DNA of 61,142 bases. Source: an uncultured Bacteroidaceae bacterium (GTDB lineage: Bacteria > Bacteroidota > Bacteroidia > Bacteroidales > Bacteroidaceae). The DNA is taken from contig CAJONZ010000052.1 in assembly GCA_905236065.1 (NCBI GenBank), forward strand, positions 1-61,142, written 5' to 3'. Within the stretch, counting starts at the first letter, position 1; every line of letters starts with the position of its first letter. Of this stretch, positions 35,071 to 42,345 are shown in pieces. The translations under genes were made by a program, and so were the position numbers. The notes beneath the pieces are model-generated. The model was not told the DNA's origin and made no database searches. It worked only from the letters and a program-made list of their open reading frames with translations.

Positions 35071-35422
35071 CCTCGTCCTCTTTTAACATCGACTGGGACA
35101 GGTTCCTCACCACAGGACGCTCAATCCAAGCCTTTCGTTTCAGATAAATGATTAAAATCAGCAGCAGCAACGCTCCGCCAACAATGTAATAAGCACCCGA
35201 TTCACTGCCAATCCACTCGCCCAAAGACTTCACCAGTCCTGTACACAAAAAGAAAATCGCGCTCGTGGCCAAGGCAAATATCAGACCGCCCAAAATCAAG
35301 AAGGTTGTGGCGACTGACAACTTGTCAACCGCCTCCAACCTCAAATAGTCATACAGCAATGTCAGCACCCCCCGGCTATCGTCTGCCAGGTTTGCCGCAT
35401 TACCCTTGTTATTCAACGTCAT
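35048..35422 (-). CDS. Phage-holin-family-like (DUF1469-type) membrane protein
   Basis: 124 residues from ATG 35422 (MTLNNKGNAANL). Two strong transmembrane helices (TTFLILGGLIFALATSAIFFL and YYIVGGALLLLILIIYL) flanked by helical, charged segments match the Actinobacterial holin-X/DUF1469 pattern common beside YtxH genes. It overlaps its neighbours by 14 and 23 bp. Despite the family name there is no sign of phage here; a structural envelope role is more likely. Confidence 0.78.
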   Translation of the reverse strand: MTLNNKGNAANLADDSRGVLTLLYDYLRLEAVDKLSVATTFLILGGLIFALATSAIFFLCTGLVKSLGEWIGSESGAYYIVGGALLLLILIIYLKRKAWIERPVVRNLSQSMLKEDEDAEEIGV

Positions 35423-35651
35423 AATCCTCTGATGGAACAGTCTCCTTCTTCTTGCCAATCGATTTAATCTCATCGACCAACTTTGAGAAATCTTCCTTTC
35501 CCAATTTCACACCATACTTATCCAGGGCAGCTTTAATCTTCTTACGCTGATCAACACCCTTTTCTGGAGCGAAAAGCAAACCACAAGCCGCTCCGGCAAT
35601 TGCTCCGCCAATAAAAGCGGCAGCCAATGCATAGCCATTACTCTTTGCCAT
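35409..35651 (-). CDS. YtxH domain protein
   Basis: 80 residues. One glycine-rich transmembrane helix (ALAAAFIGGAIAGAACGLLFAPEKG) followed by a charged helical tail is the YtxH signature. Members are often general-stress genes in Bacillus and common in Bacteroidota. First gene of a three-gene overlapping unit and preceded by a good promoter. Confidence 0.85.
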   Translation of the reverse strand: MAKSNGYALAAAFIGGAIAGAACGLLFAPEKGVDQRKKIKAALDKYGVKLGKEDFSKLVDEIKSIGKKKETVPSEDYDVE

Positions 35652-35692
35652 AATATCAATTTAAAATTTAAAGGTTTAACAAAAATGTTATG

Positions 35693-35722
35693 CAAAAATA
35701 CAACAACATCAATAAAAAACAA
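35693..35722 (-). promoter_or_regulatory. Promoter of the YtxH unit
   Basis: TTG (35720-35722), 19 nt, TATTTTTG (35693-35700) on the minus strand. Confidence 0.65.
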
Positions 35723-35762
35723 CAAAAACATACTATTTTTAACATTTTTTTTGCAAAAAACC

Positions 35763-35793
35763 TTGCAAGCACAGATTAATACCACTAAATTTG
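35763..35793 (+). promoter_or_regulatory. Promoter of the SPOR lipoprotein
   Basis: TTG (35763-35765), 20 nt, TAAATTTG (35786-35793), about 36 bp before the ATG at 35829. It diverges from the YtxH promoter. Confidence 0.75.
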
Positions 35794-35828
35794 CATAATT
35801 ATCAATACAATAATAACATTTTAGAGCT

Positions 35829-36308
35829 ATGAAAAGAAACATTCTCATCGGACTCACACTCATTGCGACTATCACACTCGCAGGCTGTAAATCATCCGAA
35901 AACAGCTACAGAAAAGCATACGAAAAGGCAAAGGCATTGGAAATGACAGAAGCAAAATCCGCCCAGCCCGTTGCCGTTACCCCGGTACAACCCGTTACTA
36001 CCCCCGTACAGCCCGTAACACCAGCTGACAACTCAGACCTCCGCTCCGAGCGTCTCAACGTCATGGCAGGCGGCATCCTCAGAGCCTTCAACATCGTTTG
36101 TGGTTCATTCAGAAGTCTCGACAACGCCAACAACCTGCGCAATACCCTCGTGTCCAGAGGATACAACGCCCAAGTGGCACAAAACCCAGAGACAGGCATG
36201 TACCGCGTCATAGCCGCATCTTTCGACGACCGTGCCGCAGCCATCAATGCCCGCAACGACCTCCGTGCTGCATATCCCGATGCATGGCTACTCCTCCGTA
36301 CCTATTAA
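35829..36308 (+). CDS. SPOR-domain lipoprotein
   Basis: 159 residues. Lipoprotein signal LIATITLAGC (Cys about 20), a Pro/Thr/Val-rich linker (VTPVQPVTTPVQPVTP) and a C-terminal SPOR domain (about 85-159: NIVCGSFRSLDNANNLRNTL, MYRVIAASFDDRAAAINARN). SPOR domains bind denuded glycan strands at division septa, so a role in cell division or wall remodelling is likely. Single-gene unit with its own promoter and terminator. Confidence 0.9.
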   Translation: MKRNILIGLTLIATITLAGCKSSENSYRKAYEKAKALEMTEAKSAQPVAVTPVQPVTTPVQPVTPADNSDLRSERLNVMAGGILRAFNIVCGSFRSLDNANNLRNTLVSRGYNAQVAQNPETGMYRVIAASFDDRAAAINARNDLRAAYPDAWLLLRTY

Positions 36309-36328
36309 ACGAGAACATATCAAAACAC

Positions 36329-36369
36329 AACGCCAGTCAGCGAGAACGCAGACTGGCGTTTTTATTTTC
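36329..36369 (+). terminator. Intrinsic terminator of the SPOR gene
   Basis: AACGCCAGTC and GACTGGCGTT make a 10-bp perfect stem with a 12-nt loop, followed by TTTATTTT. Confidence 0.9.
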
Positions 36370-36416
36370 CCAAAATCCACAAAAGCAAGCTACCGTCGGG
36401 ATTCTTCTGGCGCTTG

Positions 36417-37082
36417 TTAATGGAAGCTTTTCCAGAGCACATCGTCGGGGATGGGAGCCACCGCACTGATTTCCTTTCCGCTGACGGGATGGACAAATCG
36501 GATGCTGCGGGCATGGAGGCTGATGCTGCCGTCGGGATTGCTGCGTTTAGCCCCATATTTCAGGTCGCCCTTGATGGGACAGCCAATGGCTGCAAGCTGA
36601 CAGCGGATTTGGTGGTGACGGCCTGTCTTGAGGTGAACCTCCACAAGGCAGTAGCGGTCACTCCGCCCAATGACGCGGTAATCAAGCTCTGCCCGCTTGC
36701 TATTGGGCACTTCGTGGTCGTAAGCGTAGGATTTGTTCTGCTTCTCATTGCGCACAAGCCAATGGACAAGCGTACCCTGCGGCTGTGGAGGCGGCTGTTG
36801 CACAATGGCCCAGTAGTGTTTCTCCACCTCGCCACCGGCGAACATCTTGTTCAGTCGTGGCAACGCCTTGCTGGTACGGGCAAACAGAACAACACCACTG
36901 ACAGGCCGGTCGAGACGATGCACAACACCCAAGAAGACGTTGCCGGGTTTGGCATACGCCTCCTTGATGTATTGTTTCACGGTCTCACTCAGCGGTGTGT
37001 CGCCGGTCTTGTCACCTTGCACAATCTCCCCACTGGCTTTCGACACAATGATGAGATGGTTATCCTCGTAAAGAACAGTCAT
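36417..37082 (-). CDS. RluA-family RNA pseudouridine synthase
   Basis: Isomerises uridine to pseudouridine in rRNA or tRNA. 221 residues without an S4 domain, so nearer to RluA/TruC-type than RluC/D. The catalytic motif VVHRLDRPVSGVVLFA carries the Asp; KTGRHHQIRCQLAAIGCPI is the second family signature. It starts 27 bp after fabG, across a 21-bp duplication, and is last in TetR-fabG-rluA. Confidence 0.92.
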   Translation of the reverse strand: MTVLYEDNHLIIVSKASGEIVQGDKTGDTPLSETVKQYIKEAYAKPGNVFLGVVHRLDRPVSGVVLFARTSKALPRLNKMFAGGEVEKHYWAIVQQPPPQPQGTLVHWLVRNEKQNKSYAYDHEVPNSKRAELDYRVIGRSDRYCLVEVHLKTGRHHQIRCQLAAIGCPIKGDLKYGAKRSNPDGSISLHARSIRFVHPVSGKEISAVAPIPDDVLWKSFH

Positions 37083-37083
37083 T

Positions 37084-37125
37084 CCGTTTTACATATTCAT
37101 GCCACCGTTTTACATATTCATGCCA
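37084..37125. repeat. 21-bp tandem duplication across the fabG stop
   Basis: CCGTTTTACATATTCATGCCA occurs twice back to back (37084-37104, 37105-37125). In the fabG direction it repeats the last codons GGMNM, the stop and one extra codon, so fabG still ends normally and a second copy of its tail sits in the gap before the synthase gene. Confidence 0.95.
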
Positions 37126-37868
37126 CCGTCAATCTGGATGACCTGACCGCTCACGTAGCTTGACATGTCTGAAGCAAGGAAGAGGCACACATTGGCAATG
37201 TCCTCAACCTGACCGCCACGGCGAAGTGGAATCTTCTTCATCCAGTCATTGCGGATTTCCTCTGGAAGTTGAGCAGTCATGGCCGTCTCAATGAAACCTG
37301 GGGCAACGGCGTTGGCACGTACACCCTTCGGGCCCAGTTCCTGGGCGATGGACTTGGCCAAGCCAATCATACCAGCCTTTGAGGCAGAATAGTTACACTG
37401 ACCCGCATTGCCATGGACACCTACGACAGACGACATGTTGATGATGGAACCGCCACGCTGACGAAGCATGATGGGCGCACAAGCGTGAATGAAGTTGAAA
37501 GCGGACTTGAGGTTGACGTTCAGCACGGCATCCCACTGCTGTTCGCTCATACGGAGCATCAGGCCGTCTTTGGTAATACCGGCATTGTTGACGAGCACGT
37601 CGATGCTGCCGAAGTCAGCATGAATCTGCTTCACGACGGCCTCAGTCTCGGCAAAGTCGGCTGCGTTGCCAGCGTACGCACGACAGGTAACGCCAAGTGC
37701 CTCAATCTCCTTGCGGGTTGCCTCAAGGCCGGCTGCCATGTCGTCGTTGAGTACGAGGTCTGTAAATGCGATGTTTGCTCCTTCCTGAGCAAATTTGATG
37801 GCTACGGCCTTGCCGATGCCACGGGCAGCACCTGTAATCAGGGCTGTTTTTCCAGATAATAAAGCCAT
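37110..37868 (-). CDS. fabG: 3-oxoacyl-ACP reductase
   Basis: NADPH-dependent reductase of fatty-acid elongation. 252 residues from ATG 37868 (MALLSGKTALITGAARGIGK). SDR features are complete: TGxxxGIG cofactor loop, NNAG, and the catalytic Ser-Tyr-Lys in INMSSVVGV and CNYSASKAGMIG. The C-terminal VSGQVIQIDGGM is typical of FabG. It follows the TetR gene by about 70 bp. Confidence 0.92.
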   Translation of the reverse strand: MALLSGKTALITGAARGIGKAVAIKFAQEGANIAFTDLVLNDDMAAGLEATRKEIEALGVTCRAYAGNAADFAETEAVVKQIHADFGSIDVLVNNAGITKDGLMLRMSEQQWDAVLNVNLKSAFNFIHACAPIMLRQRGGSIINMSSVVGVHGNAGQCNYSASKAGMIGLAKSIAQELGPKGVRANAVAPGFIETAMTAQLPEEIRNDWMKKIPLRRGGQVEDIANVCLFLASDMSSYVSGQVIQIDGGMNM

Positions 37869-37937
37869 AATTCTATTTGTTTTTAACAATGAATAAATTC
37901 TGAGAATTTCATGTTTCCTCCTTGAGGATTCCATCCG

Positions 37938-38534
37938 TTACGGCAAGACTGCCGGCCCCTTGGAGAGTTGTTTGAGCACCATGCGGCGGACATACGGGTA
38001 AAGCTCTTCCGGGGTTTGTGCAGAATAGCGTCCATAAATGAAGGGGACCTCACAGCCTTTCAGACAGAAGTGGCAGATTTCCGACATCAGGCGCACGTTG
38101 CGCACGTCGAAAATCCCCTTGTCGTTCCCCTCGTTCATCACACGACGGAAAAGGCTGATTTCGTTCTTGTCGAAGTTCTTACGCACGGCCTCCACCTTCC
38201 AGACATTGCGGAAAAACTCCGCCCGCAGGTTTCCGTTCCGATACACCGCCTCCTTCACCACTTCAAGGTGAGCGAAGATAAGCTGCACCATCTTTTCGTC
38301 CGGGGAGATATTTTTGCGGGCCACCTCCTCCATACGCTCATAAAGAAGTTCCAACTCCGTCTGAATGACGGCGTAATAGATTTCCTCCTTATTATTAAAA
38401 TAGGTGTAGAGGGTGCGACGCCCCTTGCCCGATGCTATGGCAATGTCATTCATCGTCGTACTTTCAAACCCGCTCTTAGCAAACAATTGCCGCGCAACAT
38501 CTACTAATAACTTTCTTGTTTTTGAAACTGCCAT
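37938..38534 (-). CDS. TetR-family transcriptional regulator
   Basis: 198 residues. N-terminal helix-turn-helix: TTMNDIAIASGKGRRTLYTYFNNKEEIYYAV (about 27-57). The C-terminal ligand domain is unassigned. It is the first gene upstream of fabG on the same strand, a pairing seen in other Bacteroidales, so it may tune fatty-acid synthesis in response to acyl signals; this is inference from context. Confidence 0.9.
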   Translation of the reverse strand: MAVSKTRKLLVDVARQLFAKSGFESTTMNDIAIASGKGRRTLYTYFNNKEEIYYAVIQTELELLYERMEEVARKNISPDEKMVQLIFAHLEVVKEAVYRNGNLRAEFFRNVWKVEAVRKNFDKNEISLFRRVMNEGNDKGIFDVRNVRLMSEICHFCLKGCEVPFIYGRYSAQTPEELYPYVRRMVLKQLSKGPAVLP

Positions 38535-38638
38535 TTTGTAAGGTTTTGCGTTTTTACGTCCGCGTCTTCACGTGCCTTGTTGTAATCTACCATACAAACC
38601 GAACAACGAAAAGACCGCCAAACGTGTAAAATCGAGTG

Positions 38639-38668
38639 CAAAATTACACATTTTTTTTGAGACCGCAA
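38639..38668 (-). promoter_or_regulatory. Promoter of the TetR-fabG unit
   Basis: TTG (38666-38668), 19 nt, TAATTTTG (38639-38646) on the minus strand, about 105 nt before the TetR ATG. Confidence 0.65.
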
Positions 38669-38752
38669 AGCTTTTTTTGCACAAGTTTTACCACAATCAC
38701 CTTATCCACCTGTTTACCAACAAAATATTTTCCGCACATAAAAGGCCTTTTC

Positions 38753-38872
38753 TCATTCAAACCTCACTGCCCCATAAGGAATGAGCTTGTTCCAGATGGC
38801 ACAAAACTGAGACTTCTCCTTTTCAAGAAGACTCAGTAGTTCGCGCTGATCTTTTTCATGTCCAATAATCAT
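38753..38872 (-). pseudogene. N-terminal remnant of an AAA/DUF234-type ATPase
   Basis: A 39-codon frame starting MIIGHEKDQRELLSLLEKEK and continuing SQFCAIW resembles the first 30 residues of the ATPases that begin with IGREKE.ELL....S.F.AVYGRRR. The P-loop that should follow is missing; the frame ends after NKLIPYGAVRFE. I read it as a decayed gene; a real micro-protein is the alternative. Confidence 0.4.
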
Positions 38873-38895
38873 GATAATACAATTTTAATCAAAAT

Positions 38896-38963
38896 CCGCT
38901 GCAAATACAGTAAAAAGTCCTTATAACCAGCGGAAATTAGTGTTTTTCTTTATGTTTCCGCTG
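38896..38963. repeat. Small inverted and direct repeats
   Basis: CAGCGGAAA (38928-38936) is complementary to TTTCCGCTG (38955-38963), and TCCGCTG.AAATA occurs at about 38896 and 38957. They lie between the two gene remnants and may mark the edge of a lost element. Confidence 0.45.
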
Positions 38964-39052
38964 AAAATAGCGTGTTTTTAATGGATTCGGCTTAAATATG
39001 GGTGTTCTTTATGACCCATGTTGGAACATTTTTTGAAAACCCGTTGGCGGAA

Positions 39053-39226
39053 TTAAATCAGTGCGTACTTAATCCCACCTATAGGCTTGTTGTTGATGTA
39101 ATTGATGTATTGTAATGCGGTCATCTCACGGACTTTGCTCACTATTCGGGCAAAAAGGCCGCAGGTTTCCTTAACGTAGTTCCTGATAACGAGGATTTGG
39201 TCTGTCAGTTGAGAGACAAATATGTT
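39053..39226 (-). pseudogene. C-terminal remnant of an IS982-type transposase
   Basis: A 57-codon frame with no start codon reads FVSQLTDQILVIRNYVKE, ARIVSKVREMTALQYINYIN and ends NKPIGGIKYALI-stop. This matches the tail of IS982-family transposases (…SQL.DQ..VIRNY.K…LFARI..KI.ALT.LQYINY…KPIG.IK.AL). A stop codon lies just upstream in frame, and the catalytic part is absent, so this is a dead fragment. Confidence 0.6.
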
Positions 39227-39330
39227 CTAAAGAAAGCCCCGTCTTTATGTTTTTTACATATGGGAGGGAACGAAAAAAGCACTGGCCTTCAAACAGAAAG
39301 CCAGTGCCAATGCATTCCTCAGTCTCATTT

Positions 39331-39552
39331 CTAATTGCCCCAGATTGACCCGTAAGTCGGGCCGTCTCCAGCCTGAATATCCATCAGCATCTCCTCTTCT
39401 TCTTCCGTAAACTCATCGGTTTTCTTGCCACGTGCGCGGGCCTCGGCAGCCTCGCCTGCATAGCCTGTGGTCTGGGAAAGACTGACTGTCAAAAGGGTTG
39501 CCACCTTGACTGTCAACACACCTGTTTCGGGGGATATATATATCTTTTTCAT
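39331..39552 (-). CDS. Small protein with MKK.Y..P start and YGSIW end (copy B)
   Basis: 73 residues: MKKIYISPETG start, hydrophobic stretch VLTVKVATLLTVSLS (about 12-26), Gly/Ala-rich middle, RGKKTDEF, an acidic run EEEEEMLMDI and the end PTYGSIWGN. It is a clear relative of 12089-12292, sharing the first-position motif, the SL that ends the hydrophobic part, RG..T, the acid cluster and YGSIW. It lies 13 bp after the cohesin-like gene as the last gene of the secreted-protein operon. Function unknown. Confidence 0.78.
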   Translation of the reverse strand: MKKIYISPETGVLTVKVATLLTVSLSQTTGYAGEAAEARARGKKTDEFTEEEEEMLMDIQAGDGPTYGSIWGN

Positions 39553-39565
39553 CTTTACAACTACT

Positions 39566-40852
39566 TTATTTAACCAACATCAATTGCTTGTTTACAATAT
39601 ACACACCCGTCGTAACAGGCTTGGCAATCCTTTGTCCGCCAACCGTAAACACGTCGTAGCTTACCGACTGCATTTCGCTCTCAATCGCACCAATACCAGC
39701 AGGGTCTTCGCCTTCTATCAACACACGGTATGCTTTCACTTCGTTGGGTGTATTTGTCTGGAAGTAGGCACGATAGGGCGCAACAGTAAAATATTCAGTT
39801 CCCTTCTTAAACTGATTTTCCGCAATGTAATAGGAAGGTGCGGCCTCATCCACGTTTACGGTTGTTTGGGCATAGACGCCTTTCAGTGTGAACAGGCTTT
39901 CCACGTCCGTAATCTCCGTAGCCAGAAGGGCATTCTCCGCAGTCAAAGTCACAGCGTCGCCGCTCAACTTCTTGAATACGGACGGTTGGCCTGCCTCCAC
40001 CTCGTCAATCTCGTCGAAGTAGAACACGTTACCCTGTTGGCCGCTCAGTCTGTAGAACTGCACTGTTGCGTCCGATTTCACGGCATAGGGCAGACACACC
40101 GTGCCCCAATCGTTCGTCATCGTGCGGGAGTAAGTAGCCACAGGTACTGTCACATCCGCTGCTACAGGAGGTACAAAGTTGCGCCCATCCACCAACGTCA
40201 ATGTTCCACCCATGCCTGTCACGGCACTGCAATCCAGGGTGCCGATGGCAGTCTCTGTGGCCAGTGCCTCATTGACAAACGAAGGCACATAGCCTGTAAG
40301 CGGTAGCGTGGCATTCGTGGGACTTCCAATCTTTACGTATGAGGTCGATGTAGCTGGTTTTACTCCTGTGTGACTATCCACACCAAGTACTGTTCCTGAA
40401 ATCGTGATAGGATATACCCCCGGTTGCATATCGGCAGCCGTCTCATAATAGAAGATGAGAAGTTCGCCTTCCGTGCCACGGATGGTTTCCAAATCCTCGT
40501 TATAGATGGTGATGTAATAATGTCCATCTGATTGCAAAGTCACATCGTAATTATGGTTGGGAATAAAAACGCCTTTTCTAAATCTGCCAGGAAATCGTTC
40601 TGAGCTCAATTCCATCGGATCGTACTCATCGCTTTCTGTGATAAGGGTCATGCCTTCTGGTAGATAAAGATTGAACTCGATGGCTGTGTAGCTTTGGGTA
40701 TTCTTCATTTCAATGCTGAAAGTTTCGTCGCTACCTTCTTCTACACCTGCAACCGTTGCAAAAGGCGTTACTTGCAGCACATCCTCTGCCCTTGCCACAG
40801 ATAGCGGCAAGAGCAGTAGGATATAAATAATGGTTCTAAAAAATTTATTCAT
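39566..40852 (-). CDS. Secreted protein with cohesin-like domain and sorting-type C-terminus
   Basis: 428 residues. Signal peptide MNKFFRTIIYILLLLPLSVARA. Residues about 25-180 look like a cohesin/CBM2-CBM3-type beta-sandwich (GSDETFSIEMKN, AIEFNLYLPEGMTL, YYITIYNEDLETIRG, GELLIFYYE), the fold used to hold dockerins in cellulosomes. A middle region (about 215-380) matches the beta-rich domain common in Prevotella surface proteins (TNDWGTVCLPYAV). The end SYDVFTVGGQRI...YIVNKQLMLVK resembles a type IX-style C-terminal domain. It overlaps the upstream dockerin-bearing gene by 8 bp. Confidence 0.78.
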   Translation of the reverse strand: MNKFFRTIIYILLLLPLSVARAEDVLQVTPFATVAGVEEGSDETFSIEMKNTQSYTAIEFNLYLPEGMTLITESDEYDPMELSSERFPGRFRKGVFIPNHNYDVTLQSDGHYYITIYNEDLETIRGTEGELLIFYYETAADMQPGVYPITISGTVLGVDSHTGVKPATSTSYVKIGSPTNATLPLTGYVPSFVNEALATETAIGTLDCSAVTGMGGTLTLVDGRNFVPPVAADVTVPVATYSRTMTNDWGTVCLPYAVKSDATVQFYRLSGQQGNVFYFDEIDEVEAGQPSVFKKLSGDAVTLTAENALLATEITDVESLFTLKGVYAQTTVNVDEAAPSYYIAENQFKKGTEYFTVAPYRAYFQTNTPNEVKAYRVLIEGEDPAGIGAIESEMQSVSYDVFTVGGQRIAKPVTTGVYIVNKQLMLVK

Positions 40853-42338
40853 TGTCTTCTTCGTTATTTGATTTCATGATTTCAAGGATGCCAATCACGT
40901 CAAGGATGTTTATTTCCTTTTCGTCGTTGGTGTTGGCAGCCTCCTTTATTAGCGTATCATCCTCAATGCCTTTCATTATAGTCAATGTGGAAACAACATC
41001 CAGAATGTTTACCGCATCATCGCCGTTGGCATCTCCTCGTTTGTACACACCCATCCTTCCGTTTCTGGTGCGTGTCGTCACAGTGGTTCCGTCTGTCTGA
41101 GTCACCGAAATCTGGTTGATTTTCACTTGGTATGAGACACCCGTCTGGGCTGTATCGGCCACATTTACGTGGAAGGTCAGGAATGGTGTGGTACACTCAG
41201 GCGTTTTTCCTCCTACCAATGAGAATATATAAACAGAGTCGTTAAGTGCAGTGAGCGAACTCTCATAGCCTACAGCCTTGTCCGACACCGTGATACTGTC
41301 CATATCGGGCATCATGGCTGTGGGGAACATCAGTTGGAACGTCATGTCACACAGCGAGTCCTTGCTGGCCAGATAGAGCGGGTAGTCAATGATTCGCCCC
41401 GGAATGCTGTTCACGGTCATCAGATAGAAAGAATATTTATCCAATGCTGGCATATTGGGTTCGCGTGGCGATGTCGGGTTGAATTTGAACCGGGCTTGGA
41501 AATCCACATCCTCTTCGCCCAGCGTGTAGGAGAAGTTGCGGAGCGTGGTGTAAAGTTCGCCATTCAGATACCAGCCCTCGAAACTATAGCCGTCGTTCAC
41601 ATACGCATACAGCGTGAACGAGCTACCTTCATACACCAGACCGCTTGTGCCGCTCCAGTAACCGCCTTCCGTGGCATTCACCTTTACATGATGGCGTAAC
41701 GTGGGCTTCACGGGTTCCATTGGTGAACTTGGCGCAAAAGCGTAATTGGCATAGAGCGTATCTTTGTATGTCTTTGTAGTATAGCTGAACGAGCGGTCTG
41801 TGGATATCACTTCGCCGTCCTTGTTAGTCCAGTTCACGAAGGAATAGCCATCCTCGGTGTAGGCATACACGGTTACGTTTCTTCCGGCCTGGTAGCTGCC
41901 GCCGCCCGATACGCCGCTACTACCTGTGCGACCAATCAAGGTGAGCTTATAGTAAAGAATGGTGGATGGATCCACGGGTTCACTGGGCGCACCAGGTGTG
42001 AACTCGTAGTTTGCAATCAGGGTGTCGGCCTTGTCCGTGTTTGTAAAGTAGAACGACGTGGCCGTTGACAGGACATTCCCCTTGGTGTCAGTCCAGTTTC
42101 GGAATGTGTAGCCGCTGTTGACGTAGGCATACACACGAACGGGCGTGTTCACCAAGTGCTTGCCACCACCCGACACGCTTCCTGCCTCGGATGAAGTGTT
42201 CATCAGCAGCACCAACCGTGAATACACATTGGGTGCCGACGGCTCCGACGGGGAAGCGGGGTTGTAGCTGTCCTGCCCATGGGCAGTGATGCCCAACAGG
42301 AGCATCACTACCATAGACAAATAACGTATCTTGTTCAT
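40845..42338 (-). CDS. Secreted protein with InlB-type repeats, cohesin-like domain and dockerin-like end
   Basis: 497 residues. Signal peptide about 1-21. Three InlB B-repeat (Listeria-Bacteroides) units follow at about 38-110, 120-200 and 205-290, each with YAY..DGYSF..W and a Gly-Gly turn. Residues about 300-420 form a cohesin-like sandwich (CDMTFQLMFPTAM, FLTFHVNV). The end has two Ca-loop repeats, GDANGDDAVNILDVVSTLTIM and EKEINILDVIGILEIM, the dockerin type I pattern. There is no sorting-type tail, unlike its two neighbours, so anchoring through the cohesin-bearing neighbour is an attractive guess. Confidence 0.78.
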   Translation of the reverse strand: MNKIRYLSMVVMLLLGITAHGQDSYNPASPSEPSAPNVYSRLVLLMNTSSEAGSVSGGGKHLVNTPVRVYAYVNSGYTFRNWTDTKGNVLSTATSFYFTNTDKADTLIANYEFTPGAPSEPVDPSTILYYKLTLIGRTGSSGVSGGGSYQAGRNVTVYAYTEDGYSFVNWTNKDGEVISTDRSFSYTTKTYKDTLYANYAFAPSSPMEPVKPTLRHHVKVNATEGGYWSGTSGLVYEGSSFTLYAYVNDGYSFEGWYLNGELYTTLRNFSYTLGEEDVDFQARFKFNPTSPREPNMPALDKYSFYLMTVNSIPGRIIDYPLYLASKDSLCDMTFQLMFPTAMMPDMDSITVSDKAVGYESSLTALNDSVYIFSLVGGKTPECTTPFLTFHVNVADTAQTGVSYQVKINQISVTQTDGTTVTTRTRNGRMGVYKRGDANGDDAVNILDVVSTLTIMKGIEDDTLIKEAANTNDEKEINILDVIGILEIMKSNNEEDNE

Positions 42339-42345
42339 AAGCCTC

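Noticed and set aside
35048-35422. Prophage holin
   Set aside because: The family name suggests phage, but there are no lysis, capsid or integrase genes; YtxH neighbours point to a chromosomal envelope unit.
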